The notes beneath the pieces are model-generated. The model was not told where the DNA came from. It saw nothing but the letters and a program-made list of their open reading frames with translations, and did no database searches. A stretch of 64,000 nt of DNA from positions 1,116,501 to 1,180,500 of the forward strand of contig NZ_CP071454.1 of assembly GCF_017352135.1 (NCBI RefSeq). Direction: 5' to 3'. Position 1 is the stretch's first letter. Each line of letters opens with the position of its first letter. The position numbers and the translations under genes were made by a program. This document shows, in pieces, positions 27,450 through 35,572 of the stretch. This DNA is from Rhizobium lentis (lineage in GTDB: Bacteria > Pseudomonadota > Alphaproteobacteria > Rhizobiales > Rhizobiaceae).

Positions 27450-27565
27450 GCTCCGTCTCCTTTGTTGCACTGGCCCTTGCCCCGCGCTTGAAGAGAACGA
27501 TACGTCGAATTGCCAAAGTCCTGAATGTCATATACACCACCTTTTAGGACACAGGAGGTTCAGCC

Positions 27566-28510
27566 ATGCAGCATGTCGCTTTCCTGCTCTATCCCGGCTT
27601 TCAGATCATGAGCCTGGCCGCTGTCTCGGTCTTCGAGTTCACCAATCTCGAACTCGGCCGGAAGGCTTATGACATCACCTACATCTCCGAAGCGGGCGGA
27701 ACATTGCGCACCTCGCTCGGTATGTCGGTCGAGACCGAGCCTTTCGGCGATCCGGTCTTCGACACGCTGGTCGTCGTCGGCGCACCTGACCTCATCTTGC
27801 CGAAACCTGGCGAAAGCGCCTTCATTCGCGCCGCACTAGGTGCCTCCCGCCGCGTCGCTTCGATCTGCACCGGCGCCTTCTTCCTCGCCGAAGCCGGTAT
27901 TCTCGACGGTCGCCGCGCGACGACGCATTGGTGCCTCGCCCGCGAGATGAAGGCGCGTTATCCGAAGATCAGGGTGGAAGAGGATCGCATCTTCATCATC
28001 GACGGTTCGGTCTGGACATCCGCCGGCATGACCGCCGGGATCGACCTTGCACTGGCGATGGTTGAGAAGGACCACGGCATCGAAGTCGCCCGCGCCATTG
28101 CGCGAATGCTCGTCGTCTATCACCGCCGCGCCGGCGGTCAGTCGCAATTTTCCGCGCTGCTGGAACTCGAGCCGAAATCGGACCGCATTCAGAAGGCGCT
28201 GGACTTTGCCCGCAGCAATCTGAAATCTCAGCTTTCGGTGGAAGAACTGGCGGAAGCCGCTCATCTCAGCCCCCGCCAGTTCAGCCGCGCCTTCCGCGCC
28301 GAAACGGGCCAGTCGCCGGCCAAGGCCGTCGAGAACTTGAGGCTCGAAGCCGCCAGGCTGATGATGGAGCAAAGCCGCCATCCGATCGACGTGGTTGCCG
28401 ACGAAACTGGCTTTGCCGATCGCGAACGCATGCGCCGCGCCTTTTTGCGCGCCTTCGGTCAGCCGCCGCAGGCGATCCGCCGCAACGCCCAGTTGGAACG
28501 GCAGATGTGA
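27566..28510 (+). CDS. GlxA-family transcriptional regulator (DJ-1/PfpI + AraC HTH)
   Basis: A 314-residue regulator. The N-terminal DJ-1/PfpI-like domain (about 3-170) keeps a cysteine in the elbow position (C101 in SICTGAFF). The C-terminal AraC-type double helix-turn-helix is at about 215-308 with SVEELAEAAHLSPRQFSRAFRAETG. The N-terminal domain is thought to sense a small molecule. AGGAGG lies nine bases before the ATG. It is divergent from the SDR gene; an inverted repeat GTCCT/AGGAC (27518-27522 and 27546-27550) in the gap might be part of its site. Confidence 0.9.
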   Translation: MQHVAFLLYPGFQIMSLAAVSVFEFTNLELGRKAYDITYISEAGGTLRTSLGMSVETEPFGDPVFDTLVVVGAPDLILPKPGESAFIRAALGASRRVASICTGAFFLAEAGILDGRRATTHWCLAREMKARYPKIRVEEDRIFIIDGSVWTSAGMTAGIDLALAMVEKDHGIEVARAIARMLVVYHRRAGGQSQFSALLELEPKSDRIQKALDFARSNLKSQLSVEELAEAAHLSPRQFSRAFRAETGQSPAKAVENLRLEAARLMMEQSRHPIDVVADETGFADRERMRRAFLRAFGQPPQAIRRNAQLERQM

Positions 28511-28545
28511 GTACCCAGTCGGCGACCACCGGGTGCCCCTTCTCG

Positions 28546-28656
28546 CTACGACAGGTGAAGCGCCCGGCGCATCGCGGCATCGACCGGCGAATAGACGCCG
28601 TCCTGCTGTTCGAGCCGAAGAGGCTCAGAACGTGCAAGGCCGCCGGGCTGCGCCAT
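28546..28656 (-). CDS. possible 36-aa small protein or gene remnant
   Basis: A short frame from ATG 28656 to TAG 28546 in the gap between the convergent GlxA and LysR genes. It encodes a natural-looking peptide (starts MAQPGGLARSEPL, ends in AAMRRALHLS). Its composition resembles the C-terminus of an ordinary protein, and the frame stays open upstream across the LysR stop. No clear ribosome site. It may be a remnant of a lost gene or chance. Confidence 0.25.
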   Translation of the reverse strand: MAQPGGLARSEPLRLEQQDGVYSPVDAAMRRALHLS

Positions 28657-28676
28657 GAAGCGCCTTTCCCACGGGG

Positions 28677-29588
28677 TCAATGAGATATCAGGCCATCACT
28701 CGCTGGCAGGGCGCCCCGCACCGACTGTTGCACGAGCTCGGCAAGCCGGGCCGCGGCCGGTTGCAGTTCGGCCTCGGCCCGATGCAGGACGAGCCCGAGC
28801 TTCGGCAAACCAGGCAGGCCGACGGCCTCCGGCTGAAGCGTCCGGACCTTTGCCGGTAAGCCGACCGGGGTACGGATGGTAAAACCGAGGCCCGCCGCCG
28901 TCGCGGCCCAGAGGCCGCCGAGACTGGGGCTGACAAAGGCGAGCCGCCAGGAAATGCCAGCCTCGTCAAGCGCCCGGGTCGCCGCATTGCGCAACAGGCA
29001 CGGCGCCTCCAGCGAGGCAAGCGGCATTGGCTCGCCACTCGCAGCATGCCAGACTGGCTGCCCTTCTGCAGGCCCGATCCAACACATCGGCACCTCGCCG
29101 ATCGCCTCACAATGTGCCGTCAACGTCCCGTCGCTCCAGGCCAGCGCCAGGTCGAGCTTGCCTGAGGTGACCCGATCGAGCAGTTCGGCATTGCGCACCA
29201 CTCGAGCCTCGATGCGTACCTTTGGATGGGCGCGAGCGAAACGGCCGAGCACCTCGGGCAACAGGGTCTCGCCGAAATCCTCCTGCAGGCCGAGCCGCAC
29301 CCAGCCTTCCAGCTCGACGCTGTGCACGGCCGCCGCCGCCTCATCGTTGAGCTCCAGCAGCCGTCTGGCGTAACCGAGCATCGTTTCGCCGGCATCGGTC
29401 AGCGCCAGTCCGCGGCCCGCCTTGCGGAAGATCGGCGTGCCCGCCTGCTCCTCCAGCTTCTTCAACTGTGCGCTAACGGCCGACGTCGACCGCCCGAGCC
29501 TTTCCGCCGCCTTGGCGAAATTGCCGAGTTCGATACCTGTCGAAAAGGTGCGAAGCACATCGAGATCAAAAATCGTCCGTCGCATCAT
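28677..29588 (-). CDS. LysR-family transcriptional regulator
   Basis: A 303-residue LysR regulator. The N-terminal winged helix (about 5-64) has ELGNFAKAAERLGRSTSAVSAQLKKLEE; the effector-binding domain spans about 90-290. ATG 29588 (or 29585) follows CAGGAC; the frame opens further upstream but not plausibly. It is divergent from the tautomerase-cupin-DUF4865 operon with a 117-base gap, the classic position of a LysR activator beside its target. Confidence 0.93.
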   Translation of the reverse strand: MMRRTIFDLDVLRTFSTGIELGNFAKAAERLGRSTSAVSAQLKKLEEQAGTPIFRKAGRGLALTDAGETMLGYARRLLELNDEAAAAVHSVELEGWVRLGLQEDFGETLLPEVLGRFARAHPKVRIEARVVRNAELLDRVTSGKLDLALAWSDGTLTAHCEAIGEVPMCWIGPAEGQPVWHAASGEPMPLASLEAPCLLRNAATRALDEAGISWRLAFVSPSLGGLWAATAAGLGFTIRTPVGLPAKVRTLQPEAVGLPGLPKLGLVLHRAEAELQPAAARLAELVQQSVRGALPASDGLISH

Positions 29589-29602
29589 ACAGTCCTGATT
29601 TT

Positions 29603-29619
29603 TGGGATAATTAATCCAT
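29603..29619. promoter_or_regulatory. candidate LysR-type binding site
   Basis: An imperfect palindrome TGGGAT-AATTA-ATCCAT in the middle of the AT-rich gap between the LysR gene and the tautomerase operon. LysR proteins bind interrupted dyads here, so this is the best candidate operator. The assignment rests on position and symmetry only. Confidence 0.4.
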
Positions 29620-29705
29620 AAAATTCTGATTTTCAGCATCATCGTGCTGTGAGATGGTTTCATTGTCAAGGCCGGGGAACCGGCCAGAACCATGGAGAAC
29701 CCCCA

Positions 29706-30125
29706 ATGCCCTTCGTTCGAATTTCCCTTCGCAAAGGCAAGTCGCCGGACTATCTCGCGGCGCTCGCGGACAATATTCAGCGCGCGCTAGTCGAGACTTT
29801 CGACGTGCCTGAAAACGACCGCTTCCAGGCCATCCACCAGCATGACGAGAACGAGCTGATCTTCGATCGCAGTTATCTCGCAGGTCCGCGCTCCGGCGAT
29901 TTCGTCTACATCTCGATCACCATCGGCAGACCCCGCACGGCCGAGATGAAGGCCGCACTCTACCGGCGTCTCGCGGATCTCCTGGCAGTGTCACCCGGCC
30001 TTCGGCCCGAGGACATCATGATCGTCATCAGCACCAGCGCGCCTGATGACTGGTCCTTCGGCAACGGCATCGCCCAGATGACCGATCCGGACTGGCGGCT
30101 GCGGGTAGCAGGAGGTCGGCAATGA
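29706..30125 (+). CDS. tautomerase family protein
   Basis: A 139-residue protein of the tautomerase superfamily. The initiator Met is followed by Pro (MPFVRISLRKG), the N-terminal proline base used by these enzymes. The length is about double that of a 4-OT monomer, with a second RSGDFVYISITIGRP half, as in the Tautomerase_2 group. It probably isomerises or dehalogenates a small enol or keto acid. Its stop overlaps the cupin start by four bases. First gene of a three-gene operon divergent from a LysR regulator. Confidence 0.88.
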   Translation: MPFVRISLRKGKSPDYLAALADNIQRALVETFDVPENDRFQAIHQHDENELIFDRSYLAGPRSGDFVYISITIGRPRTAEMKAALYRRLADLLAVSPGLRPEDIMIVISTSAPDDWSFGNGIAQMTDPDWRLRVAGGRQ

Positions 30126-30523
30126 GCGCTTCGAACCCGAAAACGATGACCGTCAGCCGTCCCGGCAAGGTGGTCCGCTCGCCCGAAGGCGTGGCAACCG
30201 CGCCCTTCTGGGTCGAGATGCTGCTCGAAGGCGCCGACGGTGAAAACACTGCGATGCGCGCCACCCTCGATCCCGGCACCATCACCCGCTGGCACACCCA
30301 TCCCAGGGGGCAGTTGCTCTATGTCCTTTCGGGACAAGGCCTGGCTCAGAACGAGGGCGGCCCGGTCGAAGAATTGCGTGCCGGCGATGCGGTCTGGTTT
30401 GCGCCCGGCGAACGCCATTGGCATGGCGCCGCCGATGACAGCCCGTTCAGCTATATCAGCATCCAGCCGGCGGACAATGGCAGCTTCGTCGAATGGCTGG
30501 ATCCGGTGGACGCACGGCCATGA
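30122..30523 (+). CDS. single-domain cupin
   Basis: A 133-residue cupin. Metal ligands are H58, H60 and Q64 (RWHTHPRGQ) with H99 in the second motif (GERHWH). This H-x-H-x3-Q...H set is the one seen in small manganese cupins such as bacterial cupin hydroxynitrile lyases, so an Mn-dependent lyase or dioxygenase-type reaction is possible. It overlaps the tautomerase and the DUF4865 gene by four bases each, so the three proteins are likely made in fixed ratio. Confidence 0.9.
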   Translation: MSASNPKTMTVSRPGKVVRSPEGVATAPFWVEMLLEGADGENTAMRATLDPGTITRWHTHPRGQLLYVLSGQGLAQNEGGPVEELRAGDAVWFAPGERHWHGAADDSPFSYISIQPADNGSFVEWLDPVDARP

Positions 30524-31071
30524 TCGCCATGCAATACAGCTTCACCATGCCGGCCGACTACGACATGTCGATCATCGACCGCCGCATGCGCGAAAAGGGA
30601 CCATTACTCGACGGCTTCCCCAATCTCGGCTTCAAGGCCTATCTCAGCGCACGCAGGAACAAATTCGGCGACCGCGACAACCTCTACGCACCCTTCTATC
30701 TCTGGCAGAAGCCCGAAGGAGCAAACGAGTTCCTATGCGGGCCGGGCTTCGAAGCGCTCACCGGCGCCTTCGGCTGGACTCAGGTGAGGACATGGATTGT
30801 CTGGCAGGCGGCCGTCTCTCCCGATATCGCAGCAGCGGCCTTTGCCACCCGCGACATCATGCAGACGGAACCCTACGCGCCGCTCGCCGATATCCGCCGG
30901 GCCGAAAGCGCAGAAGCCGTAGCCGATCTGGAAGCAGGCGCGCTCGCCTCCGTCTCCGGCTTCGAACCGACGACATGGACACGCGTGCGCTTCAGACTAT
31001 GGAAAGACATGCCCGAGATCGGCGACCAGACGCAGGCTTATCGCGTCGGTCACCTATCCCTGCCTCGCTAA
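30520..31071 (+). CDS. DUF4865 family protein
   Basis: A 183-residue protein of the DUF4865 family, function unknown. It contains YSFTMPADYDMSIIDRRM near the start, LYAPFYLWQ, FGWTQVRTWIVWQAAVS in the middle and an RVRFRLWKDMP end. The fold may be a dimeric alpha/beta barrel like small monooxygenases, but this is a guess. ATG 30520 overlaps the cupin TGA. It is the last gene of the LysR-linked operon. Confidence 0.82.
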   Translation: MIAMQYSFTMPADYDMSIIDRRMREKGPLLDGFPNLGFKAYLSARRNKFGDRDNLYAPFYLWQKPEGANEFLCGPGFEALTGAFGWTQVRTWIVWQAAVSPDIAAAAFATRDIMQTEPYAPLADIRRAESAEAVADLEAGALASVSGFEPTTWTRVRFRLWKDMPEIGDQTQAYRVGHLSLPR

Positions 31072-31073
31072 GA

Positions 31074-31709
31074 TCAAGCTGTTGCCCGGCGATAGAAGGC
31101 AAGCGAGCCGGCGAGGGCCAGCAGCGCTCCGCCGCAGGCCCGCTCCAGCCATAAGGCGCCAGAGGTCTTCAGAAAGCGTACCGCCTGCGAGCCGAAGAAG
31201 GCGTAGCCGAACATGATGATAAAATCGATCGCGGCAAAAATGAGCGCCAGAAGCGCATACTGCCCCGGCTGTGGCTGGGTGGGATCGATGAACTGCGGCA
31301 GGAAGGCCGAGAAGAACAGATAACCTTTCGGATTGGTCGCCGCGACCATGAAGCTCTTCAGCCCGATCGAAAGGGTCGATTGCATGGCCCTCGCCTCGTC
31401 CGACTTCAGCGCCGCATCGATCGTGCCCTTGGAACGTAACAGCATGATGCCGAGAAAGGCGAGATAGGCCGCACCCACCCATTTCAACATCGAGAACCAG
31501 AATTCCGATGCCGCAAGCAGCGCCCCGAGCCCGATCGCCACGGCGCCGATCAGCACGAAATCGGAAAGCACCGCGCCGATCATGCCGGTGACCGCGCGGC
31601 GCAGGCCGTGCCTTGAACCGTTGGTCAACGCCAGCAGCACCGTTGGCCCCGGTGTCGCGATGCCGACGAAGGAAACGGCTGCAAAAGCGATAAGCGTGAC
31701 GACATCCAT
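31074..31709 (-). CDS. LysE/RhtB family amino acid exporter
   Basis: A 211-residue membrane protein with about six hydrophobic segments. It has the family N-terminus GIATPGPTVLLALTNGSRHGLRRAVTGMIGA. It exports amino acids or their analogues (homoserine lactone, threonine, leucine in characterised members); substrate here unknown. It ends two bases from the stop of the DUF4865 gene, convergent with it. No regulator adjoins it. Confidence 0.9.
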   Translation of the reverse strand: MDVVTLIAFAAVSFVGIATPGPTVLLALTNGSRHGLRRAVTGMIGAVLSDFVLIGAVAIGLGALLAASEFWFSMLKWVGAAYLAFLGIMLLRSKGTIDAALKSDEARAMQSTLSIGLKSFMVAATNPKGYLFFSAFLPQFIDPTQPQPGQYALLALIFAAIDFIIMFGYAFFGSQAVRFLKTSGALWLERACGGALLALAGSLAFYRRATA

Positions 31710-31775
31710 TGTGATCCCTCCAAACCAGGACCGAGACTTGCACGCGCCGCAACCCTTGGCAATGCTGGACCCAAC

Positions 31776-31811
31776 AACAAAAAAGCCCGCCGCCTCGTCA
31801 AGCAGCGGGCT
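31776..31811 (-). terminator. rho-independent terminator of pykA
   Basis: AGCCCGC (31784-31790) and GCGGGCT (31805-31811) form a stem with a 14-base loop. Read on the minus strand it is followed by a T-rich stretch (complement of 31774-31783). It lies 20 bases after the pykA stop. Confidence 0.75.
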
Positions 31812-31831
31812 CCATTAAGGATAGGCTTGGA

Positions 31832-33271
31832 TCAGATGCCGCTCTGGCCGTCCGAGCCGATATAGGCGATGCGGATCATGTTCGTAGCGCCTGGTGTGCC
31901 GAGCGGAACGCCGGCCGAGATGATGATGCGGTCGCCCGGCTTTCCGAAGCCTTCGTCCGCGACGATGCGGCAGGCGCGGTTGACCATGTCGTCGAGGTCG
32001 GTCGCGTCATGAGTGACGACGCAATGCAGGCCCCAGACGATGGCAAGTCGGCGCGCCGTCTTGATGATCGGCGACAGCGCCAGGATCGGTACCTGCGGCC
32101 GCTCGCGCGAGGCGCGAAGGCCTGTCGTGCCGGACGATGTGTAGCAGACGATCGCCGACAGCTTCAGCGTTTCGGCGATCTGACGGGCGGCAAGCGAGAT
32201 CGCATCGGCGCCGGTCGCTTCCGGCTGGGCGCGCTGGGCATAGATGATGCCTGGATAATGCGGCTCGCGCTCGATGGCGCCGGCAATCGACGCCATGGTC
32301 GAGACGGCCTCGACCGGATAGTCGCCCGAAGCCGATTCGGCCGAGAGCATCACGGCGTCAGCTCCTTCGAAGACGGCGGTCGCGACGTCGGAAACTTCAG
32401 CGCGTGTCGGAACTGGCGCGGAGATCATCGATTCCAGCATCTGCGTGGCGACGACCACCGGCTTGCCCGACCGGCGGCAGGCGCGGATCAGCTGCTTCTG
32501 GATGCCGGGAACCGATTCCAGCGGCATTTCGACGCCGAGGTCGCCGCGGGCGACCATCAAGGCGTCGGAAAGCTCGATAATCTCCTCGATGCGCTCGAGA
32601 GCCTGCGGTTTTTCGATCTTCGACATCAGACCGACGCGGCCGCGGGCGATCTTGCGCACTTCGGCAAGGTCGTCTGGACGCTGGACGAAGGAAAGCGCCA
32701 CCCAATCGACATCATCGGTGGCGAGCACGGCTTCGAGATCGGCACGGTCCTTGTCGGTCAGCGCACCGACGCCAAGAAGCGTGTCGGGAAGGCTGACGCC
32801 CTTGCGGTCGGAAATGCGCGTGCCCGAAATCACCGTCGTGACGATGCTCTTGCCGTCGCACTTGTCGGCGCGCAGGCAGAGCTTGCCGTCGTCGATCAGC
32901 AGACGGTGGCCAGGCTGCACCGATTCCAGGATCTCGGGATGCGGGAGGTAGACGCGTGTGGCATCGCCGAGCGCTTCATTGTTGTCGAGCGTGAAGGTCT
33001 GGCCGGGTTTCAGGTCTACCTTGCTATCGGTAAACTTGCCGACGCGCAGCTTCGGCCCCTGCAAGTCGGCGAGAATGCCGATCGGCCGGCCCGAGCGCGC
33101 CTCAACCGAGCGGATGCGCTGGATGAGCGTTCGCATCAGATCGTGGCTCGCATGGCTCATATTGATGCGGAAGACGTCGGCACCGGCCTGGTGCAGCTTC
33201 TCGATCATCGATTCCTCGGAGGAGGCGGGCCCGAGGGTGGCGAGGATTTTCACTTTGCGATTACGCTTCAT
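31832..33271 (-). CDS. pykA: pyruvate kinase
   Basis: A 479-residue pyruvate kinase: phosphoenolpyruvate plus ADP to pyruvate plus ATP. Motifs: KILATLGPAS at the start, RINMSHAS, the active-site MVARGDLGVEMP and the VVVATQMLESMI segment, with the C-terminal allosteric domain present. ATG 33271 shares one base with the stop of the DUF1036 gene (TGATG), so it is translationally coupled to that exported protein. A terminator follows. Confidence 0.97.
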   Translation of the reverse strand: MKRNRKVKILATLGPASSEESMIEKLHQAGADVFRINMSHASHDLMRTLIQRIRSVEARSGRPIGILADLQGPKLRVGKFTDSKVDLKPGQTFTLDNNEALGDATRVYLPHPEILESVQPGHRLLIDDGKLCLRADKCDGKSIVTTVISGTRISDRKGVSLPDTLLGVGALTDKDRADLEAVLATDDVDWVALSFVQRPDDLAEVRKIARGRVGLMSKIEKPQALERIEEIIELSDALMVARGDLGVEMPLESVPGIQKQLIRACRRSGKPVVVATQMLESMISAPVPTRAEVSDVATAVFEGADAVMLSAESASGDYPVEAVSTMASIAGAIEREPHYPGIIYAQRAQPEATGADAISLAARQIAETLKLSAIVCYTSSGTTGLRASRERPQVPILALSPIIKTARRLAIVWGLHCVVTHDATDLDDMVNRACRIVADEGFGKPGDRIIISAGVPLGTPGATNMIRIAYIGSDGQSGI

Positions 33272-33744
33272 CAATTCTGACTTTCTTGCGTCCCTGGGGT
33301 GTCGGAGAGTTGAACCATCCAGCTGCCCTGGCGGCCCGTGTCATATTCCTTGAAACCCATCTTCTGATAACCGCGGGCATAACAATCCTGCACGCCCGCG
33401 ATCTTGAATTCGTTTTCCGCCACGCACATCTGCACGTCGCCCGTCCATCGTCCTCCCCGGGCGGCGTCCTCGGCGTAGAGGTAATAATAGCGCGACTGCA
33501 ATTCTCCCTCGATCAGCGTGGCGCAGGTTGTTGCCGGCACCTGCCACCAGCCTTCCGTGATCCAGCCATCCTTGGCCCGGTACCCGATCGCCACCCCGAC
33601 GAGATTCTGCGTTCCGTTGCACACGCGAAAATCCGCGCGCGCGGCATCTGCGATGAAGAAGGGCATAATAGCTGCAAGAGCGAACAGAGCGAGTCGGACC
33701 AGCGGTCCGGACCGCGTGAGGAAACTTGGCGCGGCTTGGATCAA
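33271..33744 (-). CDS. DUF1036 exported protein
   Basis: About 157 residues with a signal peptide (VRLALFALAAIMPFFIADAARA). A single DUF1036 domain of conserved CNGTQNLVGVAIGYR, GWWQVPATTCATLI and YYYLYAEDA motifs follows, with several cysteines that may form disulfides. The function is unknown; the domain is common in Rhizobiales. There is no early ATG: TTG 33744 with GGGAG five bases upstream is preferred, with GTG 33747 and TTG 33756 as alternatives. It overlaps pykA by one base. Confidence 0.82.
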   Translation of the reverse strand: MIQAAPSFLTRSGPLVRLALFALAAIMPFFIADAARADFRVCNGTQNLVGVAIGYRAKDGWITEGWWQVPATTCATLIEGELQSRYYYLYAEDAARGGRWTGDVQMCVAENEFKIAGVQDCYARGYQKMGFKEYDTGRQGSWMVQLSDTPGTQESQN

Positions 33745-33859
33745 CACGGCTCCCAAATAGCTCCACGGTTATTCGTATCCGTGTCTTCTTGCGCCGCCCT
33801 CATGCGAAAGTCAACGCAATGCTAATCGATTATATTTCCTTTCATAAAGTGTTCGTTGA

Positions 33860-33881
33860 GGGTGCATATTCCCCTGCACCC
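33860..33881. repeat. perfect hairpin before the N-formylglutamate amidohydrolase gene
   Basis: GGGTGCA (33860-33866) and TGCACCC (33875-33881) with an 8-base loop, 57 bases before the start codon. No T-run follows. It may be an operator or a leader hairpin. Confidence 0.35.
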
Positions 33882-33937
33882 GCCTGCTGCGCTTGAACCG
33901 GTCGCAACCTCATGCGATCACTGAGCCCGACTGCGCA

Positions 33938-34747
33938 ATGACGAACGGCAATTCCTTCATGGACGACTTCCAATCCTTCGAAATCCTAGCCGGAAAACAT
34001 GACAAAGGCATGGTGATCCTCGCGGACCACGCGATGAACCGTCTTCCCGTCCGGTATGGCAGGCTCGGCCTGCCTGAGCCTGCCTTCGCCCGTCATATCG
34101 CCTATGACATTGGCATTGAAGGCCTGACGCGGCAGCTTTCGGCAAAGCTCGGCGTGCCGGCGGTGCTCGGCGGCTTCTCACGCCTGCTGATCGACCCGAA
34201 CAGGGGCGAGGACGATCCGACGCTGATCATGAAAATATCAGACGGCGCCGTCATATCAGGCAATCATCCGATTACGCAGCAGGAGTGGAACCACCGCATC
34301 GAAGCCTTTCACCGCCCCTATCACAATGCGGTGGCGGAAACGATCGACACGGTAGCGAACGCCACCGGCAAGGCGCCGCTGGTGCTGTCGCTGCACTCCT
34401 TCACCCCCGCCTGGAAGAGTATTCCCCGCCCCTGGCATGCCGCAGTTCTCTGGGACAGCGACCGGCGCGCCGTCGGCCCGCTGCTCGACATGTTGCGCGC
34501 TGACCCCGATCTCGTCGTCGGCGACAACGAACCCTATGACGGCGCATTGAAGGGCGATACCATGTATCGCCATTGCATGGTTACGGGCATTCCGCATGCC
34601 CTGCTCGAGGTGCGCCAGGACCTGATCGCAGACGAGGCCGGGATTTCGGCCTGGGCCGAGCGCCTTGCGCCGATCTTTGCGGCGATGAACGAAGATCCCG
34701 CCCTGCACGAATACGACGTCCATATTTCGCGCACGGGCCCCTACTGA
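33938..34747 (+). CDS. N-formylglutamate amidohydrolase family protein
   Basis: A 269-residue member of the FGase (HutG-like) family, which hydrolyses N-formylglutamate or similar N-acyl amino acids with zinc. Conserved stretches are ILADHAMNRLP, GGFSRLLIDPNRGEDDPTLI, HRPYHNAV, LSLHSFTPAW and DNEPYDG. It is not beside other histidine-utilisation genes, so the physiological substrate is open. The start is set at ATG 33938; TTG 33893 and ATG 33959 are in frame. It is followed after 16 bases by DUF1244. Confidence 0.85.
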   Translation: MTNGNSFMDDFQSFEILAGKHDKGMVILADHAMNRLPVRYGRLGLPEPAFARHIAYDIGIEGLTRQLSAKLGVPAVLGGFSRLLIDPNRGEDDPTLIMKISDGAVISGNHPITQQEWNHRIEAFHRPYHNAVAETIDTVANATGKAPLVLSLHSFTPAWKSIPRPWHAAVLWDSDRRAVGPLLDMLRADPDLVVGDNEPYDGALKGDTMYRHCMVTGIPHALLEVRQDLIADEAGISAWAERLAPIFAAMNEDPALHEYDVHISRTGPY

Positions 34748-34763
34748 CCGAAAGGAGAGCGAG

Positions 34764-35069
34764 ATGACCGCGCTCAGCAAGGAACAGCAGACTGAATTCG
34801 AGGCCGCCGCCTTTCGCCGCCTGGTCGCCCATCTTCGTGAACGCAGCGACGTTCAGAACATCGATCTGATGAATCTGGCCGGCTTCTGCCGCAACTGCCT
34901 GTCGAACTGGTACCGGGAAGCGGCCGAAGCCGAAGGCGTCGCGGTCACGAGGGACGAATCGCGGGAAATTGTCTACGACATGCCCTACGAAGACTGGAAG
35001 AACCTTCACCAGAACGAGGCTTCGCCTGTGCAAAAGGCTGCTTTTGAACTGAACAAGCCACACAAATAG
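34764..35069 (+). CDS. DUF1244 family protein
   Basis: A 101-residue helical protein of the DUF1244 family (function unknown, widespread in proteobacteria). The signature LAGFCRNCLSNWYREAAE carries two conserved cysteines spaced C-x2-C. AAAGGAG precedes the ATG. It is 16 bases after the N-formylglutamate amidohydrolase gene, with which it is probably co-transcribed. No membrane segment. Confidence 0.88.
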   Translation: MTALSKEQQTEFEAAAFRRLVAHLRERSDVQNIDLMNLAGFCRNCLSNWYREAAEAEGVAVTRDESREIVYDMPYEDWKNLHQNEASPVQKAAFELNKPHK

Positions 35070-35160
35070 TCCGCTTGGCCTCTAACAGGCTTGACCGTGA
35101 CGCCGCTTCGCGGCAGTCACGTGCATCTCAAATTGATCACCGGAAAATCAGGAGAACACG

Positions 35161-35424
35161 ATGTCTGATGCTCATGGCGTCGCCCGCGATCAGCTTCGCG
35201 CTTTCATCGAGCGCATTGAACGGCTGGAAGAAGAAAAGAAGACCATCGCCGACGATATCAAGGACGTCTATGGCGAAGCCAAGGGAATGGGCTTCGACAC
35301 CAAGATCCTGAAGAAGGTCGTGGCACTGCGCAAGAAGGACGAGCAGGAGCGCATGGAAGAGGAAGCGATCCTCGACACCTATCTGCATGCGCTCGGCATG
35401 ATTGAAGCCGCGCCGGAAGGCTGA
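35161..35424 (+). CDS. gapR: GapR (DUF2312) DNA-binding protein
   Basis: An 87-residue helical protein that matches GapR, the alphaproteobacterial nucleoid protein that binds overtwisted AT-rich DNA ahead of polymerases. It has [36 protein letters not shown] and [14 protein letters not shown], the expected core. The length is typical. AGGAG lies before the start. It is monocistronic, ending at a strong terminator. Confidence 0.92.
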   Translation: MSDAHGVARDQLRAFIERIERLEEEKKTIADDIKDVYGEAKGMGFDTKILKKVVALRKKDEQERMEEEAILDTYLHALGMIEAAPEG

Positions 35425-35450
35425 TTCGCCGACATCGCCGCTCTCGACAA

Positions 35451-35480
35451 GCCGCCGGCCTCCCGGCGGCTTTTCTTTTC
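35451..35480 (+). terminator. rho-independent terminator of gapR
   Basis: GCCGCCGG (35451-35458), a CCTC loop and CCGGCGGC (35463-35470), followed by TTTTCTTTTC. A perfect 8-bp stem with a T-tract, 27 bases after the gapR stop. Confidence 0.88.
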
Positions 35481-35572
35481 GTGAGCCCGATCCAGAGCCT
35501 TTCCGGTCGAAGCAGCCAAAAGAAAAACCGCCGGGTCACCCCAGCGGTTTCGACATCTCATGATCGGCAAGT

